Assembly (NCBI RefSeq): GCF_013459645.1
Contig: NZ_CP054861.1
Span: 664,501 to 728,500 of the forward strand
Reading direction: 5' to 3'
DNA length: 64,000 nucleotides
DNA from: Martelella sp. NC20
Lineage (GTDB): Bacteria > Pseudomonadota > Alphaproteobacteria > Rhizobiales > Rhizobiaceae
Positions 24,992 to 34,354 of this stretch are shown here, in pieces; position 1 is the first letter of the stretch, and every line of letters begins with the position of its first letter. The position numbers were made by a program, and so were the translations under genes. The notes beneath the pieces were generated by a model, which worked only from the letters and a program-made list of their open reading frames with translations, did no database searches and was not told the origin of the DNA.

Positions 24992-26605
24992 ATGCAAAAT
25001 TATACGGAAACCATCGAAACCGATATCGTGATCGTTGGCGCCGGCTCGGCAGGCTGCACACTGGCCGGACGGCTGAGCGAGGATGGTCATACACAGGTGA
25101 CCGTACTGGAGGCCGGGGGCAAGGACAGCAATCCCTGGATTCATATCCCGATCGGCTACGGCAAGACGATCGTCGACGCGCGCCTCAACTGGCGTTACGA
25201 GACCGAAAACGGCCCAGAGATTGCGAACCGGCCCATGTACTGGCCACGCGGCAAGGTGCTTGGCGGCTCCTCCTCGATCAACGGCCTTCTCTATATCCGT
25301 GGCCAGGCGGAGGATTACGACCACTGGCGCCAGCTTGGCAATGCCGGCTGGTCCTATGACGATGTCCTGCCCTATTTCCGCAAGGCCGAGGACCAGGAAA
25401 ACGGCGAGAACGAATTCCACGGCGTCGGAGGGCCGTTGGCGGTCACCAATCTCAGGGAACGCAATCCCCTGTGCGAAGCCTTCATCGCCAGCGCCGTCGA
25501 GGCCGGCATCCCGCGAAACGACGATTTCAATGGCGCCGTTCAGGAGGGCGTCGGTTACTACCAGACCACGACGCGGAACGCCCGCCGATGCTCGGCAGCC
25601 GTGGCATATCTAAGGCCGGCGATGAAGCGGACCAATCTGCGCGTGATCACCCGCGCCGAAACCCAGCGCATTGTGTTTGAGGGCAAGCGCGCCGTCGGCG
25701 TGGTCTTCGAGCGCACGGGAAAACGCACGTTGATCAGGGCGCGGCGCGAGGTCATCATCAGTGCCGGATCGATCAACTCGCCAAAGCTGCTGCTGCTCTC
25801 GGGCGTCGGTCCCGCGGCCGAACTGGCGCGGCACGGCATCGAACTCGTGCACGACCTGCCGGGCGTCGGCGAGAACCTGCAGGATCATTACGGCGCGCTT
25901 GTCACCTACAAGAGCCGCCTTGCGGTGACGGTCAACGATATCATGATGAGCCGGATGAAGCAGTTGCAGGCGGGATTGCAATATATCCTGGCGCGCAGCG
26001 GACCGCTGACGATTTCCGCCGCACAGGTCGGCGCCTTCGCCAAGTCGGATCCGCGGCTCGCCACGCCCGATATCCAGTTCCTGTTCCAGACCTTCAGCCA
26101 TGACGAGTATGATGACGGCCTGCATCCGTTTTCGGGCTTCGCCAATGCCGTCTGTCCGGTAAGGCCGGAAAGCCGGGGAACGCTCAGGCTGCGTTCGGCC
26201 AATCCGGCCGACATGCCGCTGATGCAGCCCAACTACCTGTCGGCCGAGACCGACAGGCATGTGCTCGTTGAAGCCATAAAACTGTCGCGCAAGGTGGCCG
26301 AAAAAGGCGCGATCGCCGCCCAGATCATCGCCGAATACGCGCCTGGCGACCAGGTGCGCTCCGATGACGAGATTCTCGCCTATGCACGGGAGACAGGACT
26401 TTCGATCGCGCATCAGGTGGGCACCTGCAAGATGGGGCAGGACCCTCTCGCGGTGGTCGACAGTGAACTCAGGGTCCACGGTCTTTCCGGATTGCGCGTC
26501 ATCGATGCCTCGATCATGCCGACGCTGATCTCCGGCAACACCAACGCACCGACGATCATGATCGCAGAAAAAGCCGCGGATATGATCCGCGGTCAGGCCG
26601 CCTGA
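24992..26605 (+). CDS. GMC-family FAD oxidoreductase (alcohol dehydrogenase type) 1
   Basis: The 537-residue protein is a complete GMC oxidoreductase. The FAD-binding motif VIVGAGSAGCTLAGRL is at residues 12-27, followed by WPRGKVLGGSSSINGLLYIR. The second GMC signature region is GSINSPKLLLLSGVG, and the active-site histidine region HQVGTCKMG lies near the end, followed by NTNAPTIMIAEKAAD. Family members oxidise primary alcohols such as choline, polyethylene glycol or other alcohols to aldehydes. No signal peptide is present, so it is cytoplasmic. It is followed by a close paralogue after 127 bp. The substrate is not evident. Confidence 0.88.
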   Translation: MQNYTETIETDIVIVGAGSAGCTLAGRLSEDGHTQVTVLEAGGKDSNPWIHIPIGYGKTIVDARLNWRYETENGPEIANRPMYWPRGKVLGGSSSINGLLYIRGQAEDYDHWRQLGNAGWSYDDVLPYFRKAEDQENGENEFHGVGGPLAVTNLRERNPLCEAFIASAVEAGIPRNDDFNGAVQEGVGYYQTTTRNARRCSAAVAYLRPAMKRTNLRVITRAETQRIVFEGKRAVGVVFERTGKRTLIRARREVIISAGSINSPKLLLLSGVGPAAELARHGIELVHDLPGVGENLQDHYGALVTYKSRLAVTVNDIMMSRMKQLQAGLQYILARSGPLTISAAQVGAFAKSDPRLATPDIQFLFQTFSHDEYDDGLHPFSGFANAVCPVRPESRGTLRLRSANPADMPLMQPNYLSAETDRHVLVEAIKLSRKVAEKGAIAAQIIAEYAPGDQVRSDDEILAYARETGLSIAHQVGTCKMGQDPLAVVDSELRVHGLSGLRVIDASIMPTLISGNTNAPTIMIAEKAADMIRGQAA

Positions 26606-26732
26606 ACACCGGCCTACTCAGACTGAATTGCAAAGTCCCCGGTCGAACACAAAAGCCGGAAAAGCGGGAACAGCGCTCGGGGATTGAGACGTGGCACCGG
26701 CGCGGGAGCGCCGGATTACCGGGAGAATATCC

Positions 26733-28337
26733 GTGCTCGACGGACAGAGTTTCGATTACATCGTCGTAGGCGCAGGCTCGGCCGGTTGCGTACTCGCGGC
26801 GCGGCTGAGCGAAGACCGGAAATCGACAGTGCTGCTGCTGGAGGCAGGCGGAAACGATTCAAGCTTCTGGATTCACATTCCTGTCGGTTACGGCAAAACC
26901 ATCGTCGACCCCAGAGTCAACTGGAAATTCAAGACCGAACCCAATCCCGCACTCCGCGGCCGGGAGATCTACTGGCCGCGCGGCCGGGTTCTCGGCGGAT
27001 CATCGTCGATCAACGGCCTGATCTACATTCGCGGCCAGGCAGAGGATTATGATCACTGGCGTCAGCTCGGCAATACCGGCTGGTCCTATGACGACGTATT
27101 GCCTTATTTCCGCAAGGCCGAGGACCAGGAAAACGGCGCCAACGAACATCACGGCCGCGGCGGCCCGCTTGCGGTGACCAATCTTACCGAGCGCAACCCG
27201 CTCTGTGACGCGTTCATCGGTGCGGCCGGCGCGCAGGGCATTCCGCGCAACGACGATTTCAACGGCGCCACGCAGGAAGGCGCCGGCTATTTTCAGGCAA
27301 CCGTCAGAAATGGCCGGCGCGCTTCGGCGGCAACATCCTATCTCAGGCCAGCGATGAGGCGGCCCAATCTCACCGTGGCCACCCATGCCGAGGCGGAACG
27401 CATCCTGTTCGACGGGCGTGTCGCCACCGGCGTTCGCTTTCGCCGAAACGAGGCGGTGCTGGAGGTGAAGGCGCGCCGCGAGGTCATCCTCGCCGCGGGC
27501 TCGGTCAAGTCGCCGCACCTGATGATGCTTTCGGGCGTCGGCGATGCGGAAGCCCTTTCCGGGCACGGCATCGCCAGTGTTCATCATCTGCCGGGCGTCG
27601 GCAAGAACCTGCAGGACCATTACGGCGGGCAGATCACCTGGAAATGCAACCAGCCGATCACCATGAATGACGTGATGATGAGCCGGTTCCGCAAGCTGCG
27701 CGTCGGGCTGCAATGGCTGCTGACGCGCAAGGGACCGCTGTCGGTGCCCGCGGGACAGGCCGGCCTGTTCACCCGCGTGCTGCCGGAATCGGCCTCGCCG
27801 GACCTGCAATTCCTGTTCCAGACCTTTTCCGGCGGCTATTATGAGGATGGGCTGTTCAAGTTTTCCGGCTTTGCCAATTTCCTCTGCCCCGTCCGCCCGG
27901 CAAGCCGCGGCGAAATCGCGCTGCGGTCGTCCGATCCGTTCGACCAGCCGAAACTCTCGCCGAACTATTTCTCCGACGAACGCGATCGCCGCATCGCGGT
28001 CGAGGGGCTGAAGCTTGCCCGGCGCATGGCCGCAAGCAAGCCGCTTGCCGATTTCGTGATCGCGGAACATCTGCCGGGCGCGGAGACGGCCACCGACGCC
28101 GAGATCGAGGCCTATCTGGTCCAGAACGGCGGCTGCGTCTCGCATCAGGTCGGCACCTGCAAGATGGGCACCGATGCGATGGCGGTCGTCGATCCGGAAC
28201 TGAAGGTGCACGGGGTGGAGCGACTGCGCGTGGTCGATGCCTCGATCATGCCGACCCTGATCTCGGGCAATACCAACGCACCAACGATCATGATCGCCGA
28301 AAAGGCGGCGGACCTTATCCGGAGGCGGGCAGCATGA
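26733..28337 (+). CDS. GMC-family FAD oxidoreductase 2 (tandem paralogue)
   Basis: The protein of about 534 residues closely parallels the preceding gene, sharing YGKTIVD, VLGGSSSINGLIYIRGQAED and the HQVGTCKMG active-site block, with clear divergence elsewhere; the pair is an old tandem duplication. I chose GTG at 26733 because GGGAG lies 7 bases ahead and the FAD motif (VGAGSAGCVLAARL) begins soon after; another in-frame GTG lies at 26691. The stop overlaps the ABC ATPase ATG by 4 bases, coupling oxidation to substrate uptake. The substrate is probably an alcohol imported by the ABC system. Confidence 0.86.
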   Translation: MLDGQSFDYIVVGAGSAGCVLAARLSEDRKSTVLLLEAGGNDSSFWIHIPVGYGKTIVDPRVNWKFKTEPNPALRGREIYWPRGRVLGGSSSINGLIYIRGQAEDYDHWRQLGNTGWSYDDVLPYFRKAEDQENGANEHHGRGGPLAVTNLTERNPLCDAFIGAAGAQGIPRNDDFNGATQEGAGYFQATVRNGRRASAATSYLRPAMRRPNLTVATHAEAERILFDGRVATGVRFRRNEAVLEVKARREVILAAGSVKSPHLMMLSGVGDAEALSGHGIASVHHLPGVGKNLQDHYGGQITWKCNQPITMNDVMMSRFRKLRVGLQWLLTRKGPLSVPAGQAGLFTRVLPESASPDLQFLFQTFSGGYYEDGLFKFSGFANFLCPVRPASRGEIALRSSDPFDQPKLSPNYFSDERDRRIAVEGLKLARRMAASKPLADFVIAEHLPGAETATDAEIEAYLVQNGGCVSHQVGTCKMGTDAMAVVDPELKVHGVERLRVVDASIMPTLISGNTNAPTIMIAEKAADLIRRRAA

Positions 28338-29896
28338 GTGAAGCAAGCGAAAGAGCAGCGGAAGACCGGGATATCATCGTCCGCCTGGAGGGGGTATCCA
28401 AGAGCTTTCCGGGGGTAAGGGCGCTCAGCGATGTAAGCCTCACCGTGCGGGCCGGCGAAGTGCACGCGCTGACCGGCGAGAACGGTTCGGGCAAGTCGAC
28501 GCTCTCCAAACTGATCGCCGGCCTGATCCAGCCTGACGAAGGCACAATTTTCGTCGACGGCGCGGCCTGTCGCATCGAGAGCCCCGCTCATGCGCTGCAA
28601 ATGGGCTTCGTGATGATCAGCCAGGAACTGACCCTTGCGCCGACATTGACGGTGGCGGAGAATATCTTTCTCGGTCGTCTGCCGCGCACCCGGTTCGGCC
28701 TGATCGACTGGCCGCGGCTGGAACAGGCGGCCACCGAGGCCCTCGACCGGCTCGATGTCCATGTCTCGCCGCGAGCCATCGTCTCCGATCTCAGCGTCGA
28801 ACTGCGCCAGGAGATCGAGATTGCCCGGGCGCTGTCATCCAATGCCCGGCTGCTGATCCTCGATGAAGCCACCAGCTCCCTGTCCGAGGCGGCGACCGAA
28901 CGCCTGCTCGCTCTGGTGCGGCAGGAGCGCGATGCGGGCATGGCCATTTTGATGATCACCCACCGCATGCCCGAGATTTATGCCGTCGCCTCCATCGCCA
29001 CGGTGCTGCGTGACGGTCAACTGGTGGCAACCGTGCCGCTTGCGGAAACGCAGGAAACCGACCTCGTGCGGCTGATGGTCGGCCGCGAGATCACCGATTT
29101 CTACGGCAAGCGCGAGATCCCGGCCGGCGAAACCGTGATCAAAATCCGCGACCTCCACACCCCGCAGGGCCTGCTGAAGCCGACCACACTCGATGTGAAA
29201 CGCGGCGAAATTGTCGGTATTGCCGGCCTCGTCGGCTCAGGAAAGTCCGAATTCGGCATGGTGCTCGGCGGCGCGATCGAGGGTGCGGGAACGGTCAGGG
29301 TCGGCGGCAAGCCCGTGCCGCTCGGTGATCCCCGCAAGGCCATCGCCGCCGGCATCGGCTATGTGCCCGACGATCGCAAGGCTTCGGCCCTGCTGCTGGT
29401 GCGCAGTGTGCTCGAGAACTTCTCGATTGCCTGGATGGACCGGCTGTGTTCGGGCGGCATTCTCAACACGAGGCGCGAGCGCGGCGAGGTGCTGGACGCC
29501 ATCAGCAGTTATCGCGTCGCCACTTCATCATATGCGACGTCGATCGCCACCCTTTCGGGCGGCAACCAGCAAAAGGTCATCCTCGGCCGCACCTTCGTCC
29601 GCGCACCGGACGTGCTGGTGCTGAGCGAGCCGACACGCGGGATCGACGTTGGCGCCAAAAGCGAAATCTATCGCATGTTGCAGGATGCAGCCGAAGCCGG
29701 CGCCGCGGTCATCGTCATTTCCTCGGAACTGCCGGAACTGCTTGGCATCTGCGACCGTATCGCCGTGTTCTTCGAGGGCGGCCTGCAGGCCGAGTTCGAC
29801 CGCAGCGAAGCAACAGAGCAGGCCATCGCCCATGTCGCGGTGGCCGGCGCCAAGAAGCATGAACAAACGAACCACCTATCCGGAGCACGTCAATGA
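28334..29896 (+). CDS. Sugar-type ABC transporter ATPase (RbsA/MglA-like)
   Basis: The 520-residue protein has two ABC domains in one chain, as in ribose/galactose importers. Domain 1 has Walker A TGENGSGKSTL and DEATSSL, but its signature is LSVELRQEIEIARAL rather than LSGGxxQ. Domain 2 has the modified P-loop GLVGSGKSEFG typical of this family, a full LSGGNQQKVILGR signature and LSEPTRGIDVGAKSEIY, where the usual Walker B aspartate reads serine. Such asymmetry is usual for the family. It overlaps both neighbours by 4 bases. It energises import through the permease. Confidence 0.9.
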   Translation: MSEASERAAEDRDIIVRLEGVSKSFPGVRALSDVSLTVRAGEVHALTGENGSGKSTLSKLIAGLIQPDEGTIFVDGAACRIESPAHALQMGFVMISQELTLAPTLTVAENIFLGRLPRTRFGLIDWPRLEQAATEALDRLDVHVSPRAIVSDLSVELRQEIEIARALSSNARLLILDEATSSLSEAATERLLALVRQERDAGMAILMITHRMPEIYAVASIATVLRDGQLVATVPLAETQETDLVRLMVGREITDFYGKREIPAGETVIKIRDLHTPQGLLKPTTLDVKRGEIVGIAGLVGSGKSEFGMVLGGAIEGAGTVRVGGKPVPLGDPRKAIAAGIGYVPDDRKASALLLVRSVLENFSIAWMDRLCSGGILNTRRERGEVLDAISSYRVATSSYATSIATLSGGNQQKVILGRTFVRAPDVLVLSEPTRGIDVGAKSEIYRMLQDAAEAGAAVIVISSELPELLGICDRIAVFFEGGLQAEFDRSEATEQAIAHVAVAGAKKHEQTNHLSGARQ

Positions 29897-30924
29897 CCGC
29901 CACCCCCCTAGAAAAGTCGACGGCGGCCGCGCGCTACACGCCGGCGCCTTCCTTCCTGGCCCGTATCTTTCAGAACCGCTACGCCGGCGCGCTGATCAGC
30001 CTTGTGATCGTCGGCCTGTTTCTGACCCTGACCCAGCCGGTATTCCTCACCTGGCCGAACCTGATGAACATCGTCAAATCCAACAGCGTGGTCTTCGTGC
30101 TGGCGCTGGGGGCGACCTATGTGGTGATTTCAGGCGGCGTCGATCTGTCGGTGGCAAGCGCTTCGGCGGCCTCGGCAATGATCTTCGGGCTGACACTGCT
30201 CACCGGCGTATCCGCCCCGATCGCGATTGTCGCAGCACTCCTGTTCGGGGCATTTCTGGGGGCGATCAACGGCTTCGCAATCTCCTATCTGAAGATATCA
30301 TTCTTCGTGGTGACGCTGGGCACCCTGTCGATGTTCCAGAGCTTTTCGCTGATCATCAATGACGGCACCAGCGTCAGCGTGTTCGCGACCGCCGGTTTCA
30401 AGCCGCTCAACACATTCGTCAACGGCAGCATCGGCCCGTTTCCGATCATCCTCGTCTTCGACCTTGCCCTGCTGCTGATCGCCGGCGGGATCCTGCGCTA
30501 TACCGCCTTCGGCCGCGCGCTCTATGCCATCGGCTCCAACCAGGAAGCCGCCCGCCTCAACGGCATCAACGTCCGGCGCGTCGTGCTCGCGGTGTTCATC
30601 ATCGCCGGCCTGATGGCGGCGCTCGGCAGCATCGTCCAGGTCGGGCGGCTGACCTCGGCTTCGGCCGATGTCGACCCCACGCTGCTGATGACCGTGCTTG
30701 CCGCGGTCCTGATCGGCGGCACCGCCTTTACAGGCGGCGAGGGCGGAGTGTTCGGAACGATGATCGGCGTGCTGTTTCTCGGCGTCATTCAGAACGGCCT
30801 GACGCTGAGCGGCGTCTCCTCGTTCTGGCAGGGCATGGTCAGCGGCGGCATCCTGATCCTGGCGGTCTGGCTCGGAGGACTGCGCCAGATCCTGCGTCGT
30901 CGGCGTCAATCCGCCGTGGAATGA
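29893..30924 (+). CDS. Sugar-type ABC transporter permease (RbsC/MglC-like)
   Basis: This is a 343-residue membrane protein with about ten hydrophobic segments, of the BPD_transp_2 permease type. NRYAGALISLVIVGLFLTLT is near the N-terminus, and the cytoplasmic loop with ALYAIGSNQEAARLNGIN and the GGEGGVFGTMIGVL segment are typical. Its ATG overlaps the ATPase stop by 4 bases. Two hairpins follow before the convergent binding-protein gene. Confidence 0.9.
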   Translation: MTATPLEKSTAAARYTPAPSFLARIFQNRYAGALISLVIVGLFLTLTQPVFLTWPNLMNIVKSNSVVFVLALGATYVVISGGVDLSVASASAASAMIFGLTLLTGVSAPIAIVAALLFGAFLGAINGFAISYLKISFFVVTLGTLSMFQSFSLIINDGTSVSVFATAGFKPLNTFVNGSIGPFPIILVFDLALLLIAGGILRYTAFGRALYAIGSNQEAARLNGINVRRVVLAVFIIAGLMAALGSIVQVGRLTSASADVDPTLLMTVLAAVLIGGTAFTGGEGGVFGTMIGVLFLGVIQNGLTLSGVSSFWQGMVSGGILILAVWLGGLRQILRRRRQSAVE

Positions 30925-30966
30925 TCCCTCTCGCGCGCGGTGTTCCCCCCAAAAAGCGCGCGCCCT

Positions 30967-30997
30967 CCCGCCTGAGTGCCTTTCGCATTCAGGCGGG
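30967..30997 (+). terminator. Hairpin after the permease gene
   Basis: CCCGCCTGA and TCAGGCGGG pair around a 13-base loop, 43 bp after the permease stop. No T run follows, so factor-independent termination is uncertain. Confidence 0.45.
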
Positions 30998-31122
30998 ACA
31001 CTTCACTTCCGCGAAAAGATGCGACCGACAGGACATTTCGGGTACCCCCTGCGCCGGCCATGAGCCGGCGTCACTGTCTCCGCCGACCTCTTCCGCAACG
31101 CCCCTCGCCTTTCCCGCGAAAA

Positions 31123-31148
31123 GGCCCCGGAAGCGTGCTTCCGGGGCC
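31123..31148 (-). terminator. Strong terminator of the binding-protein gene
   Basis: GGCCCCGGAAGC and GCTTCCGGGGCC form a perfect 12-bp stem. Read leftwards it is followed by TTTTCGC, fitting a factor-independent terminator for the leftward gene that ends at 31225; it can also block read-through from the permease side. Confidence 0.7.
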
Positions 31149-31224
31149 CGTTCACTTCAGATTTTCGGTCTCAGTCCGGAGCATTTCCGGACGCAAAACA
31201 GGTCTCCGCTTCTTCCGGAAACGG

Positions 31225-32214
31225 CTACTTCGCCAGCGGGTAGTCGTCCATCGTGTAGCCGCGCTCCGTGCCGTCCTTCCAGCTGTCGATGTTTTCGAAG
31301 GTGAACAGCTTGGCCGCGACGACGATATCCTCCTGCTCGGCCGAGGGATCGTCCATGGCGCGTTTCATCGCGGTCGCAACGGCAAGCCCGGTGGCATAGG
31401 AGTCCGGATCCCAGGTGCCGGTCAGACGGCCTTCCTTGACCGCGGTGATCGCATCCTGATCGCCATTGATGCCGAAGACCATGACGCCGTCTTCATTCTC
31501 GCCGTTATATATGGACTTGCCATTGGCGAAGACCGAAGCGGCGATACCGAGCGCGCTGGAATCATTATAGGCCCAGAACACCTGCACATCGGGGAACCTC
31601 AACAGTTCGTCGGCGGCCAGCGTTGCAGCATTCGACGTCGAATCCTTGGTGTTGTCGACCTGATCGATCACCTCAAGGCCGGCGGCCTTGGCGGCGGCCG
31701 TGAAGCAGTTCTTGTTGTTGATGATCGATTCAACGGGAGGACCGCCAAACACAATGACCTTGGCGCCCGGTTTGCGCTCGGCGATCCAGGCGGCCTGCTG
31801 ATCGTAGGCACCGCCCGACTTGCAGAGATTGGTTTCCCACCAGACGGTGTTGGTCACGCCCTGGCCAACCGAATTCAGGCCGATAACCGGCACGTTCGCC
31901 GCGTTGGCGCGGGAATAGGCCCCGGCGACGGCATTGGCGTCGAGCGACCAGGAGCCGATGGCTTTTGCGCCCATCGTCAACAGCGTATCGACATGGGAGA
32001 CCTGCCGGTCGGCGGACAGGTTGGCGTCAAGCACGCGATAGGTCCAGCCGTTTTCCGTGGCGGCGGCCTCGATCGCCTGGTTGATCATCTGCTGGCCCGG
32101 CTGGGCGGCGATCGGCGAAATATAACCGACAAGCGTTTCGGCATGGGCGCCAAAGACGCCTGCCGTCAGGATAACTGTCGTCCCGAGAAGCGTTTTCAGG
32201 CATTTCATGGTCAT
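31225..32214 (-). CDS. Periplasmic sugar-type binding protein
   Basis: The 329-residue protein has a Sec signal peptide (about residues 1-25, ending AHA) and a Periplasmic_binding_4 fold, with YISPIAAQPGQQMINQAIEA near the mature N-terminus and VFWAYNDSSALGIAASVFA in the second lobe. AGGGGA lies 5 bases before the ATG. It is the natural ligand-binding partner of the ABC ATPase and permease next door, yet is encoded convergently with its own promoter and terminator. That allows a higher and separately regulated expression. Ligand unknown. Confidence 0.87.
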   Translation of the reverse strand: MTMKCLKTLLGTTVILTAGVFGAHAETLVGYISPIAAQPGQQMINQAIEAAATENGWTYRVLDANLSADRQVSHVDTLLTMGAKAIGSWSLDANAVAGAYSRANAANVPVIGLNSVGQGVTNTVWWETNLCKSGGAYDQQAAWIAERKPGAKVIVFGGPPVESIINNKNCFTAAAKAAGLEVIDQVDNTKDSTSNAATLAADELLRFPDVQVFWAYNDSSALGIAASVFANGKSIYNGENEDGVMVFGINGDQDAITAVKEGRLTGTWDPDSYATGLAVATAMKRAMDDPSAEQEDIVVAAKLFTFENIDSWKDGTERGYTMDDYPLAK

Positions 32215-32590
32215 TCAATTCCCCTTTCGTTTTTTGATGTGGGTAAGCGACCGCCGGAATGCTTCATTTTCCGGTCGCTCCGGGCAAATGCGCGGCATTC
32301 GGCCGACGCTTTGCATGAGACCAGAAGAACGGAATTTCGCGCGAGCATCCAATAAAATAGGTGCCGGCTTTCCATACCGTTTTGCGATGAACCGGGGGGC
32401 CGAAATGATCGATCGGGAATTGAAGCCTTGTTATCCGTCAACTACCAGGCATAATCCGGCTTTGCGCTGAAGCCGAACATCTCTCTCAGAAAGACCGGCG
32501 GTCATAACGCCCGGAACGACACTCTATGGGCGCGCGTCGCCTGCCTGCACCGCGCGCGGCGACGCTAGACAATGCCGGCGACGACGCTTT
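32215..32590. other. Intergenic region upstream of the binding-protein gene
   Basis: This 376-bp stretch must hold the promoter of the leftward binding-protein gene. A pair of inverted arms, GCGACCG (32247-32253) and CGGTCGC (32272-32278), lies 33 bp upstream of its start and might be an operator. No gene, tRNA or clear repeat is seen in the rest. Confidence 0.45.
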
Positions 32591-34213
32591 TCAGCCCTGC
32601 TTCGTCTTGCGCCGCATGCCGGCCTTGAATTCCCGGAAGTCGAGCGCCTTTCCGGTTCGCACGAATTCCGCAGCCATGGCCTTGATTTCGCCGCGCTGCA
32701 GTTTCTGGGTCGAACTTAACGGCGGAGCATCGATGAAGGCGGCATAGCCCGGCAGCTTGTGATAGGCGAGCCGTTCGGCGCCGGCCCGTATGACGTCCTC
32801 CGCAAGGCTGGCGTCGGCGCCGCTCCCACCATCTCCTGACCTGACGAAGAAGGCAAAGACCTCCTCGCCGCGCAGGTCATCGTGCACCGGCGTCACCACC
32901 ACCGCTTCGATCCCGTCATGGCCGGCAAGGGCCGCCTCGACTTCCAGAACCGCGATGTTCTCGCCGCTGCGGCGAACGATGCTTTTCTTGCGGTCGAAGA
33001 AGTAGAGAAGCCCGCCGTCATCCTCATAAACCACATCGCCGGTGTGGAACCAGCCGCCGGCCCAGGCCTCCTCCGTCGCCTGCTCATCCTTGAGATAGCC
33101 GCTAAAAAACCCCTGTCGCGGATCATCGCCTTCAGCGCGAACGATCAGTTCGCCCGGCGTTCCGCGTTCCACGTCGTTGCCCGCGTCGTCAACGATACGA
33201 TACTCCATCCCCTTGCGTGGCCGCCCGATACAACGCTGACCAGGGGTATAATCGTCGCAGGCCGTCGTCGTGGTGGCCCGCCCGCCGGTTTCCGTCATCG
33301 CCCAGGCCTCAACGATCGGGATGCGATAGCGCTCTTCGAATTCGATCTTGTGCTTGGCGTCAACGCCGGGCCCGAGCGAATACTTGACCCGGTGGTCGCG
33401 GTCATAAGGGCTTTCAGGCAGGCGCAGCAGGATGGCCGGAATAACGCCGAGGCAGTGGATGATGGTCGCGCCGGAATCGCTGACCGACTGCCACCAGCGG
33501 CTGGCATGGAAGCGGTCGAGCGGCACGATGGCGCCGCCGGATACGATCATGCCAAGCGCGGTGCAACCAAGCGCATTCATGTGGAACATTGGCAGCGGCG
33601 TCAACGCCACTTCCTCGCCGTGGACGATCTCGGCAATGCCGCCCTGGGTGACATACCAGTCGGCCAGAATCATGAAATAGGTATTGGACAGGATGCAGCC
33701 CTTCGGCTTGCCGGTACTGCCTGAGGTGAAAAGCAGCGCGCATTCATCATCGGCAAGGCCGCTCTGGCGCAGCGCCGGCGTTGTCGCCGCAGGCACGGCT
33801 TCGCCAACCTCAATCACGCGGATGCGGCTGCGGTCGAGAAGGGAAAGCGTCGCGGCCTGTTTCGAATGAGTGACGATCAGGTCCACATCGGCCATATCAA
33901 GCTGATAGTCCAGTTCGCCGGGCCTGAGATCCGGATTGATGGGCACGATCGAAATGCCGAGGGCGTTGAGCGCAAGCCAGTGACTGAAGAATTCCGGCCT
34001 GTTCTCCAGAAGCAACCCCACGCGATGACCAACACCGTATCCGGCATCGCCAAACCGTTTGCGGAGAGCCTCGACCGTGTCCCGCATTTCTCCATAGGTA
34101 ATGCGAAACCCCTGAGGAGCGTAGGCAAGGCCGGCGCTTGCGGGCGCAAGCAGCATAGTGGCGTCCGGTCGCGCATTCGACTGCATCAGGAAAGCGGAGA
34201 AGGGGGAATGCAT
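32591..34213 (-). CDS. AMP-forming acyl-CoA ligase
   Basis: The 540-residue protein belongs to the ANL (AMP-binding) superfamily. The phosphate loop LLFTSGSTGKPKG, the EAWAMTETGG motif, GWFHTGDVVYEDD and the hinge region DRKKSIVRRSGENIA are all present; the C-terminal catalytic lysine probably lies in STQKLQRGEI. It activates a carboxylic acid to its acyl-CoA. The overall pattern resembles CaiC-like or medium-chain ligases, but the acid is not identifiable. It is divergent from the LysR gene and lies between alcohol and aldehyde dehydrogenases, suggesting the last step of an alcohol-to-acyl-CoA route. Confidence 0.85.
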   Translation of the reverse strand: MHSPFSAFLMQSNARPDATMLLAPASAGLAYAPQGFRITYGEMRDTVEALRKRFGDAGYGVGHRVGLLLENRPEFFSHWLALNALGISIVPINPDLRPGELDYQLDMADVDLIVTHSKQAATLSLLDRSRIRVIEVGEAVPAATTPALRQSGLADDECALLFTSGSTGKPKGCILSNTYFMILADWYVTQGGIAEIVHGEEVALTPLPMFHMNALGCTALGMIVSGGAIVPLDRFHASRWWQSVSDSGATIIHCLGVIPAILLRLPESPYDRDHRVKYSLGPGVDAKHKIEFEERYRIPIVEAWAMTETGGRATTTTACDDYTPGQRCIGRPRKGMEYRIVDDAGNDVERGTPGELIVRAEGDDPRQGFFSGYLKDEQATEEAWAGGWFHTGDVVYEDDGGLLYFFDRKKSIVRRSGENIAVLEVEAALAGHDGIEAVVVTPVHDDLRGEEVFAFFVRSGDGGSGADASLAEDVIRAGAERLAYHKLPGYAAFIDAPPLSSTQKLQRGEIKAMAAEFVRTGKALDFREFKAGMRRKTKQG

Positions 34214-34354
34214 GGATGGTCCCTTTTTTGCCGTTATCGCGGCAATCTGCGGATGCCGCCAAGCACATGTTTTTCCAAAGGGATAGTGGTAGCCGACCTT
34301 TCGGGTCCAATATTATCGCTTGCAACGACACATAACGAATTGCTATCAATCAGC

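Noticed and set aside
27000..28346. Minus-strand frame of 448 codons
   Set aside because: It is antisense to the second GMC oxidoreductase, which shows full family motifs; the antisense product has no recognisable domain.
30976..32355. Plus-strand frame of 459 codons
   Set aside because: It is antisense to the periplasmic binding protein, whose signal peptide, ribosome site and terminator all support the minus strand.
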